DNA of 37,781 nucleotides from Clostridia bacterium (GTDB lineage Bacteria; Bacillota; Clostridia; Oscillospirales; CAG-272). Below, piece after piece: positions 23,831-33,087 of this stretch (its first letter is position 1; each line of letters starts with the position of its first letter). The position numbers and the translations under genes were made by a program. The DNA is taken from NCBI GenBank assembly GCA_017938885.1, contig JAGBAS010000110.1, positions 1 through 37,781 of the forward strand. Direction: 5' to 3'. The notes beneath the pieces were generated by a model, which worked only from the letters and a program-made list of their open reading frames with translations, did not search any database and was not told where the DNA came from.

Positions 23831-23875
23831 AATACGGCTCCTTTCGATATTCTCGGTACAGGCGTTCCTCACCCG

Positions 23876-24982
23876 TTAATCATCCAATAGCAAATCCATC
23901 ACCGCTATTGCCGCCGCCGCTTCCACAACAGGGACAGCACGGGGGACGATACAGGGGTCGTGACGACCCTTGACCGTCAAAGCGGTATTCTCACGGCGTG
24001 AAAGCGAAACGGATTCCTGTTCCGATCCAATAGAGGGAGTAGGCTTAAAGGCGCAGGAGAAGATCACGGGCATACCCGTGGACATTCCGCCCGCGATACC
24101 GCCGCAATGATTGGTCTTGGTGATGATCCTGCCGCTTTCTGCCATGCGGTAGGCATCGTTGTGGGTCGAGCCGTACCCTGTGACAAAGTCAAAGCCGTCT
24201 CCAAAAGCCACCGCTTTGACGGCGGGGATAGAAAACAGAATGGAGGAAATACGGCCCTCCATGCCGTCGAAGGGATGGTCTCCAAGCCCAACGGGGAGTC
24301 CGATCACGCCGCACTCTACCGAACCGCCAACCGAATCAGCCGTCATACGGGCGCACTCGATCTCGCCCCGCATGGCCTCTCCGGCTACGGGATCAATGAC
24401 CGCAAAGGTGGAAGAACCTGGCGCATGGAGTGCCTCAGCAGTAAGGCTGAGACGGTCGTAGCCGGTATCCTTTACCGCACCGATCTGTTGAATATGTGCG
24501 CCTACCTCGATTCCGCGTTTGCGGAGGTAAGCCAGACAGAATGCACCCGCAATGCAAAGCGGAGCGGTCAACCGCCCCGAATACTTTCCGCCGCCTCGCA
24601 GATCAACGGTATCCCCGAACTTCACCCGCGCAGGATAGTCGGCATGGGAGGGACGGGGCGTGTCGAGCAGGGAAGAATAGTCGCCCGAACGCTGATTCAT
24701 ATTGATTATCACCGCCCGCATGGGGGTTCCGTCGCTGATATAGACTCTGCCGCCTTCTGTCGTCTCTACAGAAACACCCTCGGTGAATACGGGAATATCA
24801 GGCTCCTTGCGGGAGGTCGCCCACGGTCCCTGACCCGGTGCACGGCGGATCATAAAGGCCAGAAGTTCGGCCTCAGGGAGACGTACACCGGCGGGGAAGC
24901 CCGTGAGGGTCATGCCGATCTCGGTGTCATGAGAGCCGCCGAAAATCGTCAACTTCAAATGATTGCCATAGGTATTTGCCAT
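23876..24982 (-). CDS. aroC: Chorismate synthase
   Basis: AroC makes chorismate from EPSP with reduced FMN. The open frame extends upstream to 25234 on top of aroA, but the true start is the ATG at 24982, 11 bases after the aroA stop with TAAAGGAG in front. That gives 368 residues, beginning NTYGNHLKLTIFGGSH. Signature segments are GSHDTEIGMTLTGFPAG, RSGDY with DTPRPSHADY, and GGGKYSGRLTAPLCIAGA. The GGKYSGRLTAP form is the one seen in Clostridia and Bacteroidota. MSTGMPVIF and FKPTPSIG near the C terminus are also typical. Confidence 0.96.
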   Translation of the reverse strand: MANTYGNHLKLTIFGGSHDTEIGMTLTGFPAGVRLPEAELLAFMIRRAPGQGPWATSRKEPDIPVFTEGVSVETTEGGRVYISDGTPMRAVIINMNQRSGDYSSLLDTPRPSHADYPARVKFGDTVDLRGGGKYSGRLTAPLCIAGAFCLAYLRKRGIEVGAHIQQIGAVKDTGYDRLSLTAEALHAPGSSTFAVIDPVAGEAMRGEIECARMTADSVGGSVECGVIGLPVGLGDHPFDGMEGRISSILFSIPAVKAVAFGDGFDFVTGYGSTHNDAYRMAESGRIITKTNHCGGIAGGMSTGMPVIFSCAFKPTPSIGSEQESVSLSRRENTALTVKGRHDPCIVPRAVPVVEAAAAIAVMDLLLDD

Positions 24983-24993
24983 GTGAAACTCCT

Positions 24994-26307
24994 TTATTTG
25001 AGGCTGAGCCGCTGAAATTCTTCCCAAAAAGCGGGATAGGACTTTGCTACCGACTCCGCTCCGACCACAAGGGTCGCCTCGCGGCACACCGTAGCCGCCA
25101 CCGCGCCGCTCATGGCGATGCGATGATCTCCCGCCGCGTTCACAACGCCACCGCGCAGAGAAGATACCCCGCGGATGAACAACCCGTCGGGGGTTTCGGT
25201 CACGTCTCCTCCCAAGGCCGATAGCAGATCGCAAACCGTCTTGATTCGGTCGCTTTCCTTGAGGCGCAGGCGTGCCGCACCGTATATGCGGGATTCCCCT
25301 TCAGCAACCGAAGCCGCTACCGCCAGAATGGGAACCAGGTCCGGGATCTGAGCGGCGTTGATCTCCACGCCGCAGAGACGGGAGGGGGACGCGATGAGCT
25401 CACCGCTTTCGGTTACGGTGATCCTGCCGCCCATTCGGCGCAGAACATCTACAATGGCCTTATCCCCTTGACGGGAATGCGGATCGAGGCCGGTCAGGGT
25501 GACGGAGGTTCCTTTACGGCCAAGAACTCCGGCTGTCAGGAAAAAGGCCGCTCCCGACCAGTCGCCCCCGACGAGGGAAGCACGATCATCGGGGAGTTTG
25601 GGGGGACGAGAGCTGCGCCCAGCGACAGAAAAGTGGGGCAGATCCCCCCCGATTGCCCCCGTCACGCGGGAAATGGCATCGACAGTCATGCCAATATAGG
25701 GAACCGATTCGATCCGTCCGGTTACGGAAAGAGTGCTGTTTTCTGCAAGCAGAGGAAGAGCGAAAAGCAGACCACTGATAAACTGGGATGAGACCCCGCC
25801 GTCCACAGTATAGCTCCCGGCGGTCAGCTTTCCTTGTACCACCAGGGGATTTGTCCCCATTGGGGAAAGAATGGCACCGTGAGCGACCAGCTCCTCATAC
25901 AAAGGGGACAAGGGACGCTCGGGAAGCCGTCCGTGACCCATCAGAGACACGGTAAAACCTTTGGGTACACCCGTAATTCCCCCCAACGCACAGCAGACGG
26001 GAAGTAGGAATCGCAAGGTCGAGCCCGATTCTCCGCAATCCAATACTGCGTTCGAGGGGATTTTACGGATCGGTGTGACCGAAAAAACTTCGCCGCTCCG
26101 CTCGATCTCAGCACCCAGGGTGGAAAGACAGCGGACGGTAGCCTCTATGTCCTCGTTCAGATCGGTACAGCGCACACGGCGGATACCGTCACCTGCGCCG
26201 TACAGCCCTGCCAGAGCCGCCGCGATCAAGGCGCGGTGAGCTTCCGATTTGGAAGAGGGAGCCCGTATTACACCGTTCAAACGAGGGGTATGCAATGTCA
26301 TTTCCAT
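24994..26307 (-). CDS. aroA: 3-phosphoshikimate 1-carboxyvinyltransferase (EPSP synthase)
   Basis: 437 residues, two-domain EPSP synthase, which joins shikimate-3-phosphate and phosphoenolpyruvate. Visible are APSSKSEAHRALIAA (17-31) with the active-site Lys, DCGESGSTLRF with the PEP loop, GHGRLPERPL, SSQFISGLLFALPL, DLVPILAVAA, RLKESDRI and GDHRIAMS. In GESGSTLR the residue after Gly-Glu is Ser where class I enzymes have NAGTAMR and many glyphosate-tolerant class II enzymes have ESG; the enzyme is therefore of the Gram-positive type. The ATG at 26307 is nine bases after aroB; the closest GGAGG is 14 bases upstream, so ATG at 26301 is an alternative. Confidence 0.95.
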   Translation of the reverse strand: MEMTLHTPRLNGVIRAPSSKSEAHRALIAAALAGLYGAGDGIRRVRCTDLNEDIEATVRCLSTLGAEIERSGEVFSVTPIRKIPSNAVLDCGESGSTLRFLLPVCCALGGITGVPKGFTVSLMGHGRLPERPLSPLYEELVAHGAILSPMGTNPLVVQGKLTAGSYTVDGGVSSQFISGLLFALPLLAENSTLSVTGRIESVPYIGMTVDAISRVTGAIGGDLPHFSVAGRSSRPPKLPDDRASLVGGDWSGAAFFLTAGVLGRKGTSVTLTGLDPHSRQGDKAIVDVLRRMGGRITVTESGELIASPSRLCGVEINAAQIPDLVPILAVAASVAEGESRIYGAARLRLKESDRIKTVCDLLSALGGDVTETPDGLFIRGVSSLRGGVVNAAGDHRIAMSGAVAATVCREATLVVGAESVAKSYPAFWEEFQRLSLK

Positions 26308-26316
26308 AAAGCGATC

Positions 26317-27414
26317 TCAATCCTCCGCAAGCCCTGCGCGGATATAGCCCTCCAAGGCATCCACGGGAACCGTCACAAGACGAGAATCAGCCACACCAAA
26401 GGGAACTACCAGAGTGATGGTTCCGCCCGCCCGTTTTTTGTCGGACAGGGCCACGGCATAGAGCTGTTCGGCGGTAAAGGGACACTCGGTGGGCAGACCG
26501 TATTTGACCAGTAGTGCTACCAGCGAAGACAAGGTTTTCGCCTCGCAAATCCCCATTTTGACCGCCGCACGGGTGATGATGACCATGCCCTCAGCTACTG
26601 CACTTCCATGAGAAATGGTAAAATCCGAGCAAGCCTCAATGGCGTGACCCACGGTGTGACCCAGATTCAGGAGCTGTCGAGCCCCCACGTCGGTCTCGTC
26701 GGTCTCCACCAAAGCGCGTTTATCCTCCACACACAGGCGGATGATCTCTTCCATGCAATCGTGAACCTCTCTAAGAAGTGCTTCGAACAGCACCTTATCG
26801 TTTATGAAAGCGTACTTGATGACTTCTGCCATGCCGTCTGAAAAGACGTTTGCGGGGAGGGTGGATAGACAGTCCGGGTCACAAATGACCAAGGAGGGTT
26901 GATGGAAGGCTCCGACCAGGTTCTTGCCTGCCTCCAGATCAATGGCGGTCTTACCGCCTACCGAAGCGTCTACCATGGCCAAGAGTGTGGTGGGGATCTG
27001 AACGAAGGGAATGCCTCGCTGATAGACCGCTGAAGCGAATCCTCCCAGATCACCCACAACGCCGCCCCCCAGAGCAATCAGCAGATCCGAGCGGGTCATA
27101 TGCTCTTTCGCCATTGCTTCCAGAAGAGAAAACAGCGTGCCCGCAGATTTGGAAGCTTCCCCATGGGGCACGACGTGACGCACCACGGAAAAACCGATTT
27201 TGGCCAGAGAAGCTGTTACGTCGTCGGCGTACAGTACCTCTACCGTATCGTCGGTCAGGAGCAGGGCACGACAGGGCTTGTGAACGGCGGCAATCATCTC
27301 GCCGGCGCAATGACGGAGACCTCTTCCAATGGGAATGTCATACCCAAAGGGGGGCTTTGAGGGGAGGGAGACGCGGACGACGGAGGAGGGGGTGGCAGAT
27401 TCAAAATGGGACAT
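26317..27414 (-). CDS. aroB: 3-dehydroquinate synthase
   Basis: 365 residues from ATG 27414, with AAAGGA ten bases upstream; an upstream in-frame ATG at 27480 lies within the promoter and is rejected. AroB turns DAHP into 3-dehydroquinate with NAD and a metal. NAD and substrate segments are PHGEASKS, ALGGGVVGDLGGFASAVY, PTTLLAMVDASVGGKT, and the metal-binding NLGHTVGHAIE and SHGSAVAEGM. It is the first gene of the aro operon. DAHP synthase (aroF/G) is not in the operon or elsewhere in the window. Confidence 0.96.
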   Translation of the reverse strand: MSHFESATPSSVVRVSLPSKPPFGYDIPIGRGLRHCAGEMIAAVHKPCRALLLTDDTVEVLYADDVTASLAKIGFSVVRHVVPHGEASKSAGTLFSLLEAMAKEHMTRSDLLIALGGGVVGDLGGFASAVYQRGIPFVQIPTTLLAMVDASVGGKTAIDLEAGKNLVGAFHQPSLVICDPDCLSTLPANVFSDGMAEVIKYAFINDKVLFEALLREVHDCMEEIIRLCVEDKRALVETDETDVGARQLLNLGHTVGHAIEACSDFTISHGSAVAEGMVIITRAAVKMGICEAKTLSSLVALLVKYGLPTECPFTAEQLYAVALSDKKRAGGTITLVVPFGVADSRLVTVPVDALEGYIRAGLAED

Positions 27415-27451
27415 GTCGTAAACTTCCTTTAAAAATGAATTACTACGCTCT

Positions 27452-27480
27452 ATTATAACACAAACCCTCCCCCGATGCAA
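27452..27480 (-). promoter_or_regulatory. Promoter of the shikimate operon
   Basis: On the minus strand: TTGCAT (27480-27475), 17 bases, TATAAT (27457-27452). The leader before aroB is only about 35 bases, too short for a T-box or attenuator, so tRNA-sensing control is not supported here. Confidence 0.8.
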
Positions 27481-27625
27481 GAGTATTTTCGAAAAAAACA
27501 GCGTAAATCATCTTTTTTTCAAATATGCTTTGAGAGAATACCGTGATGGACTTTCACTCATCACCGAAAAAAACGGGATAAAGTTCGAAATAACCGTTAC
27601 AAAATGAAATTTGAGAAAAAACTTC

Positions 27626-27675
27626 TTGCAAATTTTCGAAAAGTACTTGCAATTCTGCGAAGAATGGTGTATAAT
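27626..27675 (+). promoter_or_regulatory. gdhA promoter with an upstream direct repeat
   Basis: TTGCAA (27647-27652), 17 bases, TATAAT (27670-27675). An upstream copy of CTTGCAA followed by TTTTCGAAAA begins at 27625, and the -35 copy is followed by TTCTGCGAAGA, so two related 17-18 bp units lie 21 bases apart (two helical turns). TTCGAA also occurs at about 27487 and 27583. A regulator site is possible. Confidence 0.7.
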
Positions 27676-27691
27676 GTAGCACATAGGTTGA

Positions 27692-27730
27692 GACGGCTTC
27701 CGTCCCCACCCGACGGACACCGTTTCGGTG
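27692..27730 (+). promoter_or_regulatory. gdhA leader with alternative hairpins
   Basis: CCGTC (27700-27704) can pair with GACGG on the left (27692-27696, loop of three) or with GACGG on the right (27712-27716, loop of seven). A further stem CACCG/CGGTG (27718-27730) follows. The two first pairings exclude one another. Confidence 0.5.
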
Positions 27731-27763
27731 CGCCAGATTCCATACATAAAAGGAGATAAAACT

Positions 27764-29107
27764 ATGTCTTACGTTGATGAGATCATTGACAAAGTGATCG
27801 CCCAAAATCCCGGCCAGCCCGAGTTCCACCAGACCGTCAAGGAGGTTCTTGACTCCCTCCGCCCCGTGGTAGACGCCAACGAGGAGAAGTACCGCCGCGA
27901 GGCCCTTCTTGAGCGCATGACCATGCCCGAGCGCGTCATCATGTTCCGCGTTCCGTGGGTAGACGACAAGGGTCAGGCCCAGGTCAACACCGGCTACCGC
28001 GTTCAGTTCAACGGCGCCATCGGCCCTTACAAGGGCGGTCTGCGCTTCCACCCCTCTGTAAACCTGTCCATCATCAAGTTTTTGGGCTTCGAGCAGACCT
28101 TTAAGAACTCCCTGACCGGTCTCCCCATGGGTGGCGGTAAGGGTGGCTCCGACTTCGATCCCCGCGGCAAGTCCGACCGTGAGATCATGGCCTTCTGCCA
28201 GTCCTTCATGTCCGAGCTCTTCCGCCATATCGGCCCCGATACCGACGTTCCCGCCGGTGACATCGGTGTAGGTGCCCGCGAGGTTGGTTATATGTACGGC
28301 CAGTACAAGAGACTGGTCAACCGCTACGAAGGCGTGCTGACCGGTAAGGGCCGCGCCTACGGCGGCTCTCTGATCCGTCCCGAGGCTACGGGCTACGGCG
28401 CCGTGTACTACACCGTCGAGATGCTCAAGTACCTGGGTGAGGACATCAAGGGCAAGACCTTCGCTGTCTCCGGCTTTGGTAACGTGGCTTGGGGTACCGT
28501 CCAGAAGGTCACCGAGTTGGGCGGTAAGGTCGTGACCATCTCGGGTCCCGACGGTTACGTCTACGATCCCGATGGTATTAACACCCCCGAAAAGATCGCC
28601 TATATGCTTGAAATGCGCGCATCCGGCCGCGATAAGGTGCAGGACTACGCCGACAAGTTCGGCGTGCAGTTCTTTGCCTGCAAGCGTCCTTGGGAGCAGA
28701 AGGTGGACGTCATTATGCCCTGCGCGACCCAGAATGAGGTTGGCATCGAGGATGCCAAGAACATCGTGGCCAACGGCGTGAAGTATTACGTCGAGGTCTC
28801 CAATATGCCCACCACCGCCGAGGCCTTTGAGTACCTCAAGGAGAACGGCGTGGCCATCGCTCCCTCCAAGGCCGTCAATGCCGGCGGCGTTGCCGTTTCC
28901 GGTTTGGAGATGAGCCAGAACTCCATGCGCTATTCCTGGACTGCCGAGGAAGTGGATGCTAAGCTCCACCAGATCATGTCCGATATCTTCAACAACTCCG
29001 TAGCTGCCGCCAAGAAGTACGGCATGGAGGGCGACCTGGTCGCCGGTGCCAACATCGCAGGCTTTGAGAAGGTTGCCGATGCTATGCTGGCTCAGGGTCT
29101 GGTCTGA
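27764..29107 (+). CDS. gdhA: NADP-type glutamate dehydrogenase
   Basis: 447 residues, a typical hexameric class I GDH, which makes glutamate from 2-oxoglutarate and ammonia in the cytoplasm. The ATG at 27764 follows AAAAGGAG. Substrate-binding PYKGGLRFHPSVN, catalytic Lys in LPMGGGKGGSDFDPRG, DVPAGDIGVG with the catalytic Asp, the NAD(P) loop SGFGNVAWGT and the end GANIAGFEKVADAMLAQGLV are all intact. The codon bias is strong, which fits high expression. There is no terminator after it: the stop codon abuts coding sequence of the convergent M14 gene. Confidence 0.97.
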   Translation: MSYVDEIIDKVIAQNPGQPEFHQTVKEVLDSLRPVVDANEEKYRREALLERMTMPERVIMFRVPWVDDKGQAQVNTGYRVQFNGAIGPYKGGLRFHPSVNLSIIKFLGFEQTFKNSLTGLPMGGGKGGSDFDPRGKSDREIMAFCQSFMSELFRHIGPDTDVPAGDIGVGAREVGYMYGQYKRLVNRYEGVLTGKGRAYGGSLIRPEATGYGAVYYTVEMLKYLGEDIKGKTFAVSGFGNVAWGTVQKVTELGGKVVTISGPDGYVYDPDGINTPEKIAYMLEMRASGRDKVQDYADKFGVQFFACKRPWEQKVDVIMPCATQNEVGIEDAKNIVANGVKYYVEVSNMPTTAEAFEYLKENGVAIAPSKAVNAGGVAVSGLEMSQNSMRYSWTAEEVDAKLHQIMSDIFNNSVAAAKKYGMEGDLVAGANIAGFEKVADAMLAQGLV

Positions 29108-30703
29108 TTCTGATGCGACCGAAGACCAGATGAAGCTTGTGCCGAAATCCTTGTCGCCATCTGCGTCAAAATTGTGACAGCTCAAGAAGAAAGCGGCATC
29201 ACGGTTCTCCTTCAGGATGGCATCAATATAGCGGGATTCTACCTCGGAAAGAGGTGCGGGACCCCCATAATTCACAGAGGAAGAGGAGATCACCTCGTGC
29301 TCAACAGCAAAATTTCGGTGGATCTCGACACCGTTTGCGTTGAGTCTGCCATTGGTTTTCTTATAGTTTTCAGGATACAGACAATATGGATTGACCATCG
29401 GAACCACGATCAGATGAACGTTACGGCGCAGGTCGCGGAACGCGGGATTGATGATGATAGACTCGAGGGCAAAGTAGAGAGACCAGATCCCCATCCACTC
29501 GGCATGTATGCCGCTGATGAGAATAGCCTTAGGACGTTGGATCTCAGGGTGAGTACCCCCGGGATATTCATGGGGGTCCGGGGCGCAAAAATCGTAACGG
29601 TAAATAGGCGTTACGCCGTCTGAGGCCATGCCGAGCAGGGACTTCGTGATGTAGGCAGGGTAGGCGTCCATGAGTGCGTCATAAGCTGCGTAGACGGTTT
29701 CGACCGATATCATGCTCGACGTGATCCCGTTCTTGTCGTTGCCGATCAAGACGACATCGGAGTTCTCATAGATGGGCTTGTTCCATTCCTTCATGAGCTT
29801 GAGAGCTTCCAGTCTGGTTGTGGGAAGATCGGGATGATCGCGTTCGATCACTTCCAGAATATAATCGATCTTCTCCTCATGATCAGAAACTTCATTTTCA
29901 AGTGCTTCGATACGCTGATCGTTGCTTTCAGGTACGTATGCTGTTCCGGTATTGACCCATTGATACTCGGTTTTTGTACCATATTGAAGATGCTTGTTGA
30001 CGTATATCTCTTCATTTGCGTCAAAGGTGCCGCCGGATATACGCATGTATGCAATCTTATCCAAGAAAGCTGCTTCGCTACTCCCCGTTAGCTTCAGAGA
30101 GCTCGCGGAAAGCGTAACGTTGAATCCGGCTCCATCATAATCGACAGATAGCCAATTAGCAGCAATGATGCGGGTGCCTTGGTTAGGAAGCCAGTAGCAC
30201 TTAACAAGCTGTTTGTTCTGATCATAGAGGCAAATATAGCAAGAAGTACCGGTGATAAGCTGCCAACCGCTCACGTGGATAACATCATTACTTTTTACGG
30301 GGATATATTCAGTCGCGCAGGCTACAGAAGAGTCCGCAGTAGTTCCGTTGCTCTTCAGTCTTGTTTTGGTCACGAACCCGTATTGCGTCAACGCGTTGAC
30401 GGGCTCGATCGGAACGCTGACCTCACGGTATTGATAGATCATACCATCAAGTACGTACAAACGGGTAGGATCTGTCATCTGTTCAATCGAATCAACAAAC
30501 ACCGGAGCCATATCCCCGGTATAAAAAAGTGGGGTCAATGGCAGAAGTCCGGAATCGGGATCTAAAGCGAAAGAGGCAAACGATTGGTTGTAGGGATCCT
30601 GATGCGATTGTAGCTCAGTCGCTGAGACATTTATGCTCAGCGTGCGGGATGATCCGGATATGAGCAAAGAAACGCACAGAAGGGTTACGAGTAGTTTTTT
30701 CAT
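29108..30703 (-). pseudogene. Secreted M14-type zinc carboxypeptidase gene, 3' end missing
   Basis: The ATG at 30703 follows AAAGGAGG. The first 25-28 residues are a Sec signal without a lipid cysteine. Residues about 60-250 form a beta-rich domain, residues about 270-300 a coiled coil (QRIEALENEVSDHEEKIDYI), and from about 365 an M14 peptidase domain. Zinc ligands are suggested by GIHAEWMG (His400) and SCHNFD (His510), with GVEIHRNF in place of the usual N-R pair. The frame runs on antisense through gdhA to 27554, giving 1049 codons, but those last 500 or so residues are plainly the complement of gdhA. So the family part, including the catalytic Glu expected about 70 residues after His510, is missing. 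It is either truncated or a chimera. Lower-bias codons than its neighbours. Confidence 0.65.
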
Positions 30704-30762
30704 AGATGATTTCCTCCTTTTTTCACTCTCGGTTTTTTATGCGCGCAGTATATGTAGTATAT

Positions 30763-30791
30763 ATTCTATGTTTTTCACTGAAAAATGTCAA
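30763..30791 (-). promoter_or_regulatory. Promoter of the M14 gene
   Basis: On the minus strand: TTGACA (30791-30786), 17 bases, TAGAAT (30768-30763). It shows that the truncated gene still has an intact upstream end. Confidence 0.75.
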
Positions 30792-30938
30792 GCACAAAAC
30801 ATCATATTTTCTGCTGAATGTTTCACAAAAAATGCCGTGCAGAATTGTGCATGATTACCTGTAAGGACAGAATATGCGTAAGTTGTTAATAAAATGTAAA
30901 AAATAGCGATAATCGATACAAATTTTCTGTAAATATAG

Positions 30939-30944
30939 TATAAT
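30939..30944 (+). promoter_or_regulatory. Possible -10 of the nucleotidyltransferase-nahK-galE-galM unit
   Basis: TATAAT at 30939-30944; the bases at the -35 position (ATACAA or GATACA) are poor. The transcript would start about 55 bases before the ATG. The rest of 30704-31004 shows only A+T-rich sequence. Confidence 0.5.
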
Positions 30945-31004
30945 AATAGGCGGTATACATACTATCATTGCTACTTAAGTAATACGCATATGGAGGAAAC
31001 AAAC

Positions 31005-31931
31005 ATGACACTCGTAATTCTGGCTGCCGGTATGGGCTCCCGCTTCGGCGGTGTCAAGCAGATGGAACCCATTGACAAGGACGGCAACTTTATCATCGAC
31101 TATTCGGTCTTCGACGCCAAGCGTGCGGGGTTTGATAAGGTGGTTTTCATCATCAAGGAAGCCATCGCAGATGACTTCAAGGCTACTATCGGTGCCCGTG
31201 TGGAGAAGCACATCACCGTGGAATACGCCTACCAGGAGCTCTCCGATATTCCCGAGGGCTATACTGTACCCGAGGGTCGCGTCAAACCTTGGGGAACCAC
31301 CCATGCGGTTCGCTCCACCCGTGAGATCGTGAAGGAGCCCTATGGCGTCATCAACGCCGACGACTTCTACGGCCGCAATACCTACGAGAAGCTGGCCGCC
31401 CATCTCTCAAAGCTGGAGAAGGGCGAGCTCGGCGGTGACGGCATCTGCCATTGCTGCGCTGTTGGCTTCAAGGTCAACAAGACCCTCACCGATAAGGGCG
31501 GCTGCTCCCGCGGTATCTGCAAGGTGGATGAGAACGGTATGCTGTACGACCTGGTGGAGACCCACAAGATCGAGAAGCTGGGTGAGAACGCCCAGTATCC
31601 TGACGCCGACGGCAACATGGTCTTCCTGGACGGCGAGACCGTGGTCTCCATGAACTGCTGGGGCTTGGGTGCCGAGACCATCGGTATGCTGGACGCCGAC
31701 TTCGACGTATTCATGGAGAACCTCCACAATGCCGCCGATCCCTGCAAGGCCGAGTGCCTGCTCCCCACGTCCATCGACACCTTCGTCAAGGCAGGCAAGG
31801 TGGACGTCAAAGTCTACCCCACCGAGAGCGAGTGGTATGGTGTGACCTACAAGGAGGATAAGCCCTGGGTGGTGAACGCCATTCAGGCCCTCATCGACGC
31901 GGGCGAGTACCCCGAGCACCTGTGGGGCTGA
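31005..31931 (+). CDS. Sugar-phosphate nucleotidyltransferase
   Basis: 308 residues. The ATG at 31005 follows GGAGG at eight bases; an earlier in-frame ATG at 30990 overlaps that ribosome site and is rejected. The product shows the NTP-transferase fold: LAAGMGSRFGGVKQM (6-20) holds the nucleotide, KPWGTTHAV (94-102) matches the PLGTAGA-type region, and INADDFYG (116-123) binds the metal. It transfers a nucleotide onto a sugar 1-phosphate. Its place just before an N-acetylhexosamine 1-kinase, with galE and galM next, suggests UDP-GalNAc, UDP-GlcNAc or UDP-galactose as product. Known Bifidobacterium versions of this pathway use GalT instead. The family call is sound; the sugar is inferred. Confidence 0.85.
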   Translation: MTLVILAAGMGSRFGGVKQMEPIDKDGNFIIDYSVFDAKRAGFDKVVFIIKEAIADDFKATIGARVEKHITVEYAYQELSDIPEGYTVPEGRVKPWGTTHAVRSTREIVKEPYGVINADDFYGRNTYEKLAAHLSKLEKGELGGDGICHCCAVGFKVNKTLTDKGGCSRGICKVDENGMLYDLVETHKIEKLGENAQYPDADGNMVFLDGETVVSMNCWGLGAETIGMLDADFDVFMENLHNAADPCKAECLLPTSIDTFVKAGKVDVKVYPTESEWYGVTYKEDKPWVVNAIQALIDAGEYPEHLWG

Positions 31932-31934
31932 TCC

Positions 31935-33035
31935 ATGACCCGGCCTACATATGAGCAGGTCTTCGCCGTCTGTGACCGTTTTGCCTTCGATGGTACGGTG
32001 TCCGACCTCAAGGTCTGCGGTAACGGCCACATCAACAGCACCTATATCGTCACCGTTGAAAACGGAAAACGATACATCCTCCAGATCCTCAACACCGCCA
32101 TCTTCAAGGACCCCGTCGGGGTCATGAACAACATCGTCGCGGTCACCGACCATATCCGCAAGGGTCTGGCCGAGGCGGGCGAGGATACCGAGCGGGGAAC
32201 CATGCGGGTTGTCCTCACCAAGGAAGGAGCCAACGGCTACACCGACGATGAGGGCCATTTTTGGCGCGCCTACGACTTCGTGGAGGGCACCGTCTGCCGT
32301 CTCACGGTGGACAGCCCCGAGACATTTGCCCGCGTAGGTGAGGCCTTCGGCGACTTCCAGAGGCGGCTCGCGGACTTTGACGCTTCACAGCTCATCGAAT
32401 CCATCCCGGATTTCCATAATACCAAGAAGAGATACGCCGATTTCCTGGCCGCCGTGGAGAGAGACGCTGCGGGACGGGTGGATTCCGTCCGCGAAGAGAT
32501 CCAATTCATCACCGACCGCGCCGACAAGTGCTCCCTCATTGTGGACGCCTTATCGAGCGGCGATCTCCCTCTGCGCGTGACCCACAACGATACCAAGCTA
32601 TCCAATATCCTACTGGACGAAGTGACCCAGGAGGCCGTCTGCATCATCGACCTGGACACCGTCATGCCCGGCTCCAGCCTCTACGACTTTGGCGACTCCA
32701 TCCGCACGGGTGCCGCCTCTGCCGCCGAGGACGAGCCCGATCTCGAAAAGGTCCACTTCCTCCCCGAGATGTTCAAGGCCTACGCCAAGGGCTTCATTAA
32801 AGGCACGGGTGGCGCGCTGACCGAAACCGAGCTGCAAATGCTCCCTGACGGCGGCTATATCATTACCCTGGAGCAGGCTATCCGCTTCTTAAGTGACTAT
32901 CTGGACGGCGACACCTACTACCACACCGACTACCCCAACCATAACCTCGTCCGCGCCCGCACACAGCTCAAGCTGGTGGAAGAGACCGAGGCGTACATGG
33001 AGGAGCTACGGGAGTTTGTGAAGGGGCTTTGCTGA
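31935..33035 (+). CDS. N-acetylhexosamine 1-kinase-like phosphotransferase (NahK/LnpB type)
   Basis: 366 residues in the APH-fold kinase superfamily, beginning three bases after the nucleotidyltransferase stop. The N-terminal GNGHINSTYIV (29-39) is the phosphate loop. The catalytic HNDTKLSNILLDE (217-229) and the metal site IIDLDTVMPGSSLYDFGD (237-254) match Bifidobacterium NahK closely; I recall NDTKxxN and IIDLDTVMPG as its hallmarks. NahK phosphorylates the anomeric OH of GlcNAc or GalNAc with ATP. Aminoglycoside or homoserine kinases are less likely because of the IDLDTVMPG string. Together with GalE and the nucleotidyltransferase it would feed GalNAc into UDP-GlcNAc. Codon use is C-rich as in the rest of the operon. 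Confidence 0.85.
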   Translation: MTRPTYEQVFAVCDRFAFDGTVSDLKVCGNGHINSTYIVTVENGKRYILQILNTAIFKDPVGVMNNIVAVTDHIRKGLAEAGEDTERGTMRVVLTKEGANGYTDDEGHFWRAYDFVEGTVCRLTVDSPETFARVGEAFGDFQRRLADFDASQLIESIPDFHNTKKRYADFLAAVERDAAGRVDSVREEIQFITDRADKCSLIVDALSSGDLPLRVTHNDTKLSNILLDEVTQEAVCIIDLDTVMPGSSLYDFGDSIRTGAASAAEDEPDLEKVHFLPEMFKAYAKGFIKGTGGALTETELQMLPDGGYIITLEQAIRFLSDYLDGDTYYHTDYPNHNLVRARTQLKLVEETEAYMEELREFVKGLC

Positions 33036-33087
33036 TCCCCGCCGCGTAAAAAGATGCAAGTTATAAGATACCATATATATTTGGTCG

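Noticed and set aside
27415-27480. T-box or attenuator before aroB
   Set aside because: The promoter lies at 27452-27480 and leaves about 35 bases of leader, which cannot hold a T-box.
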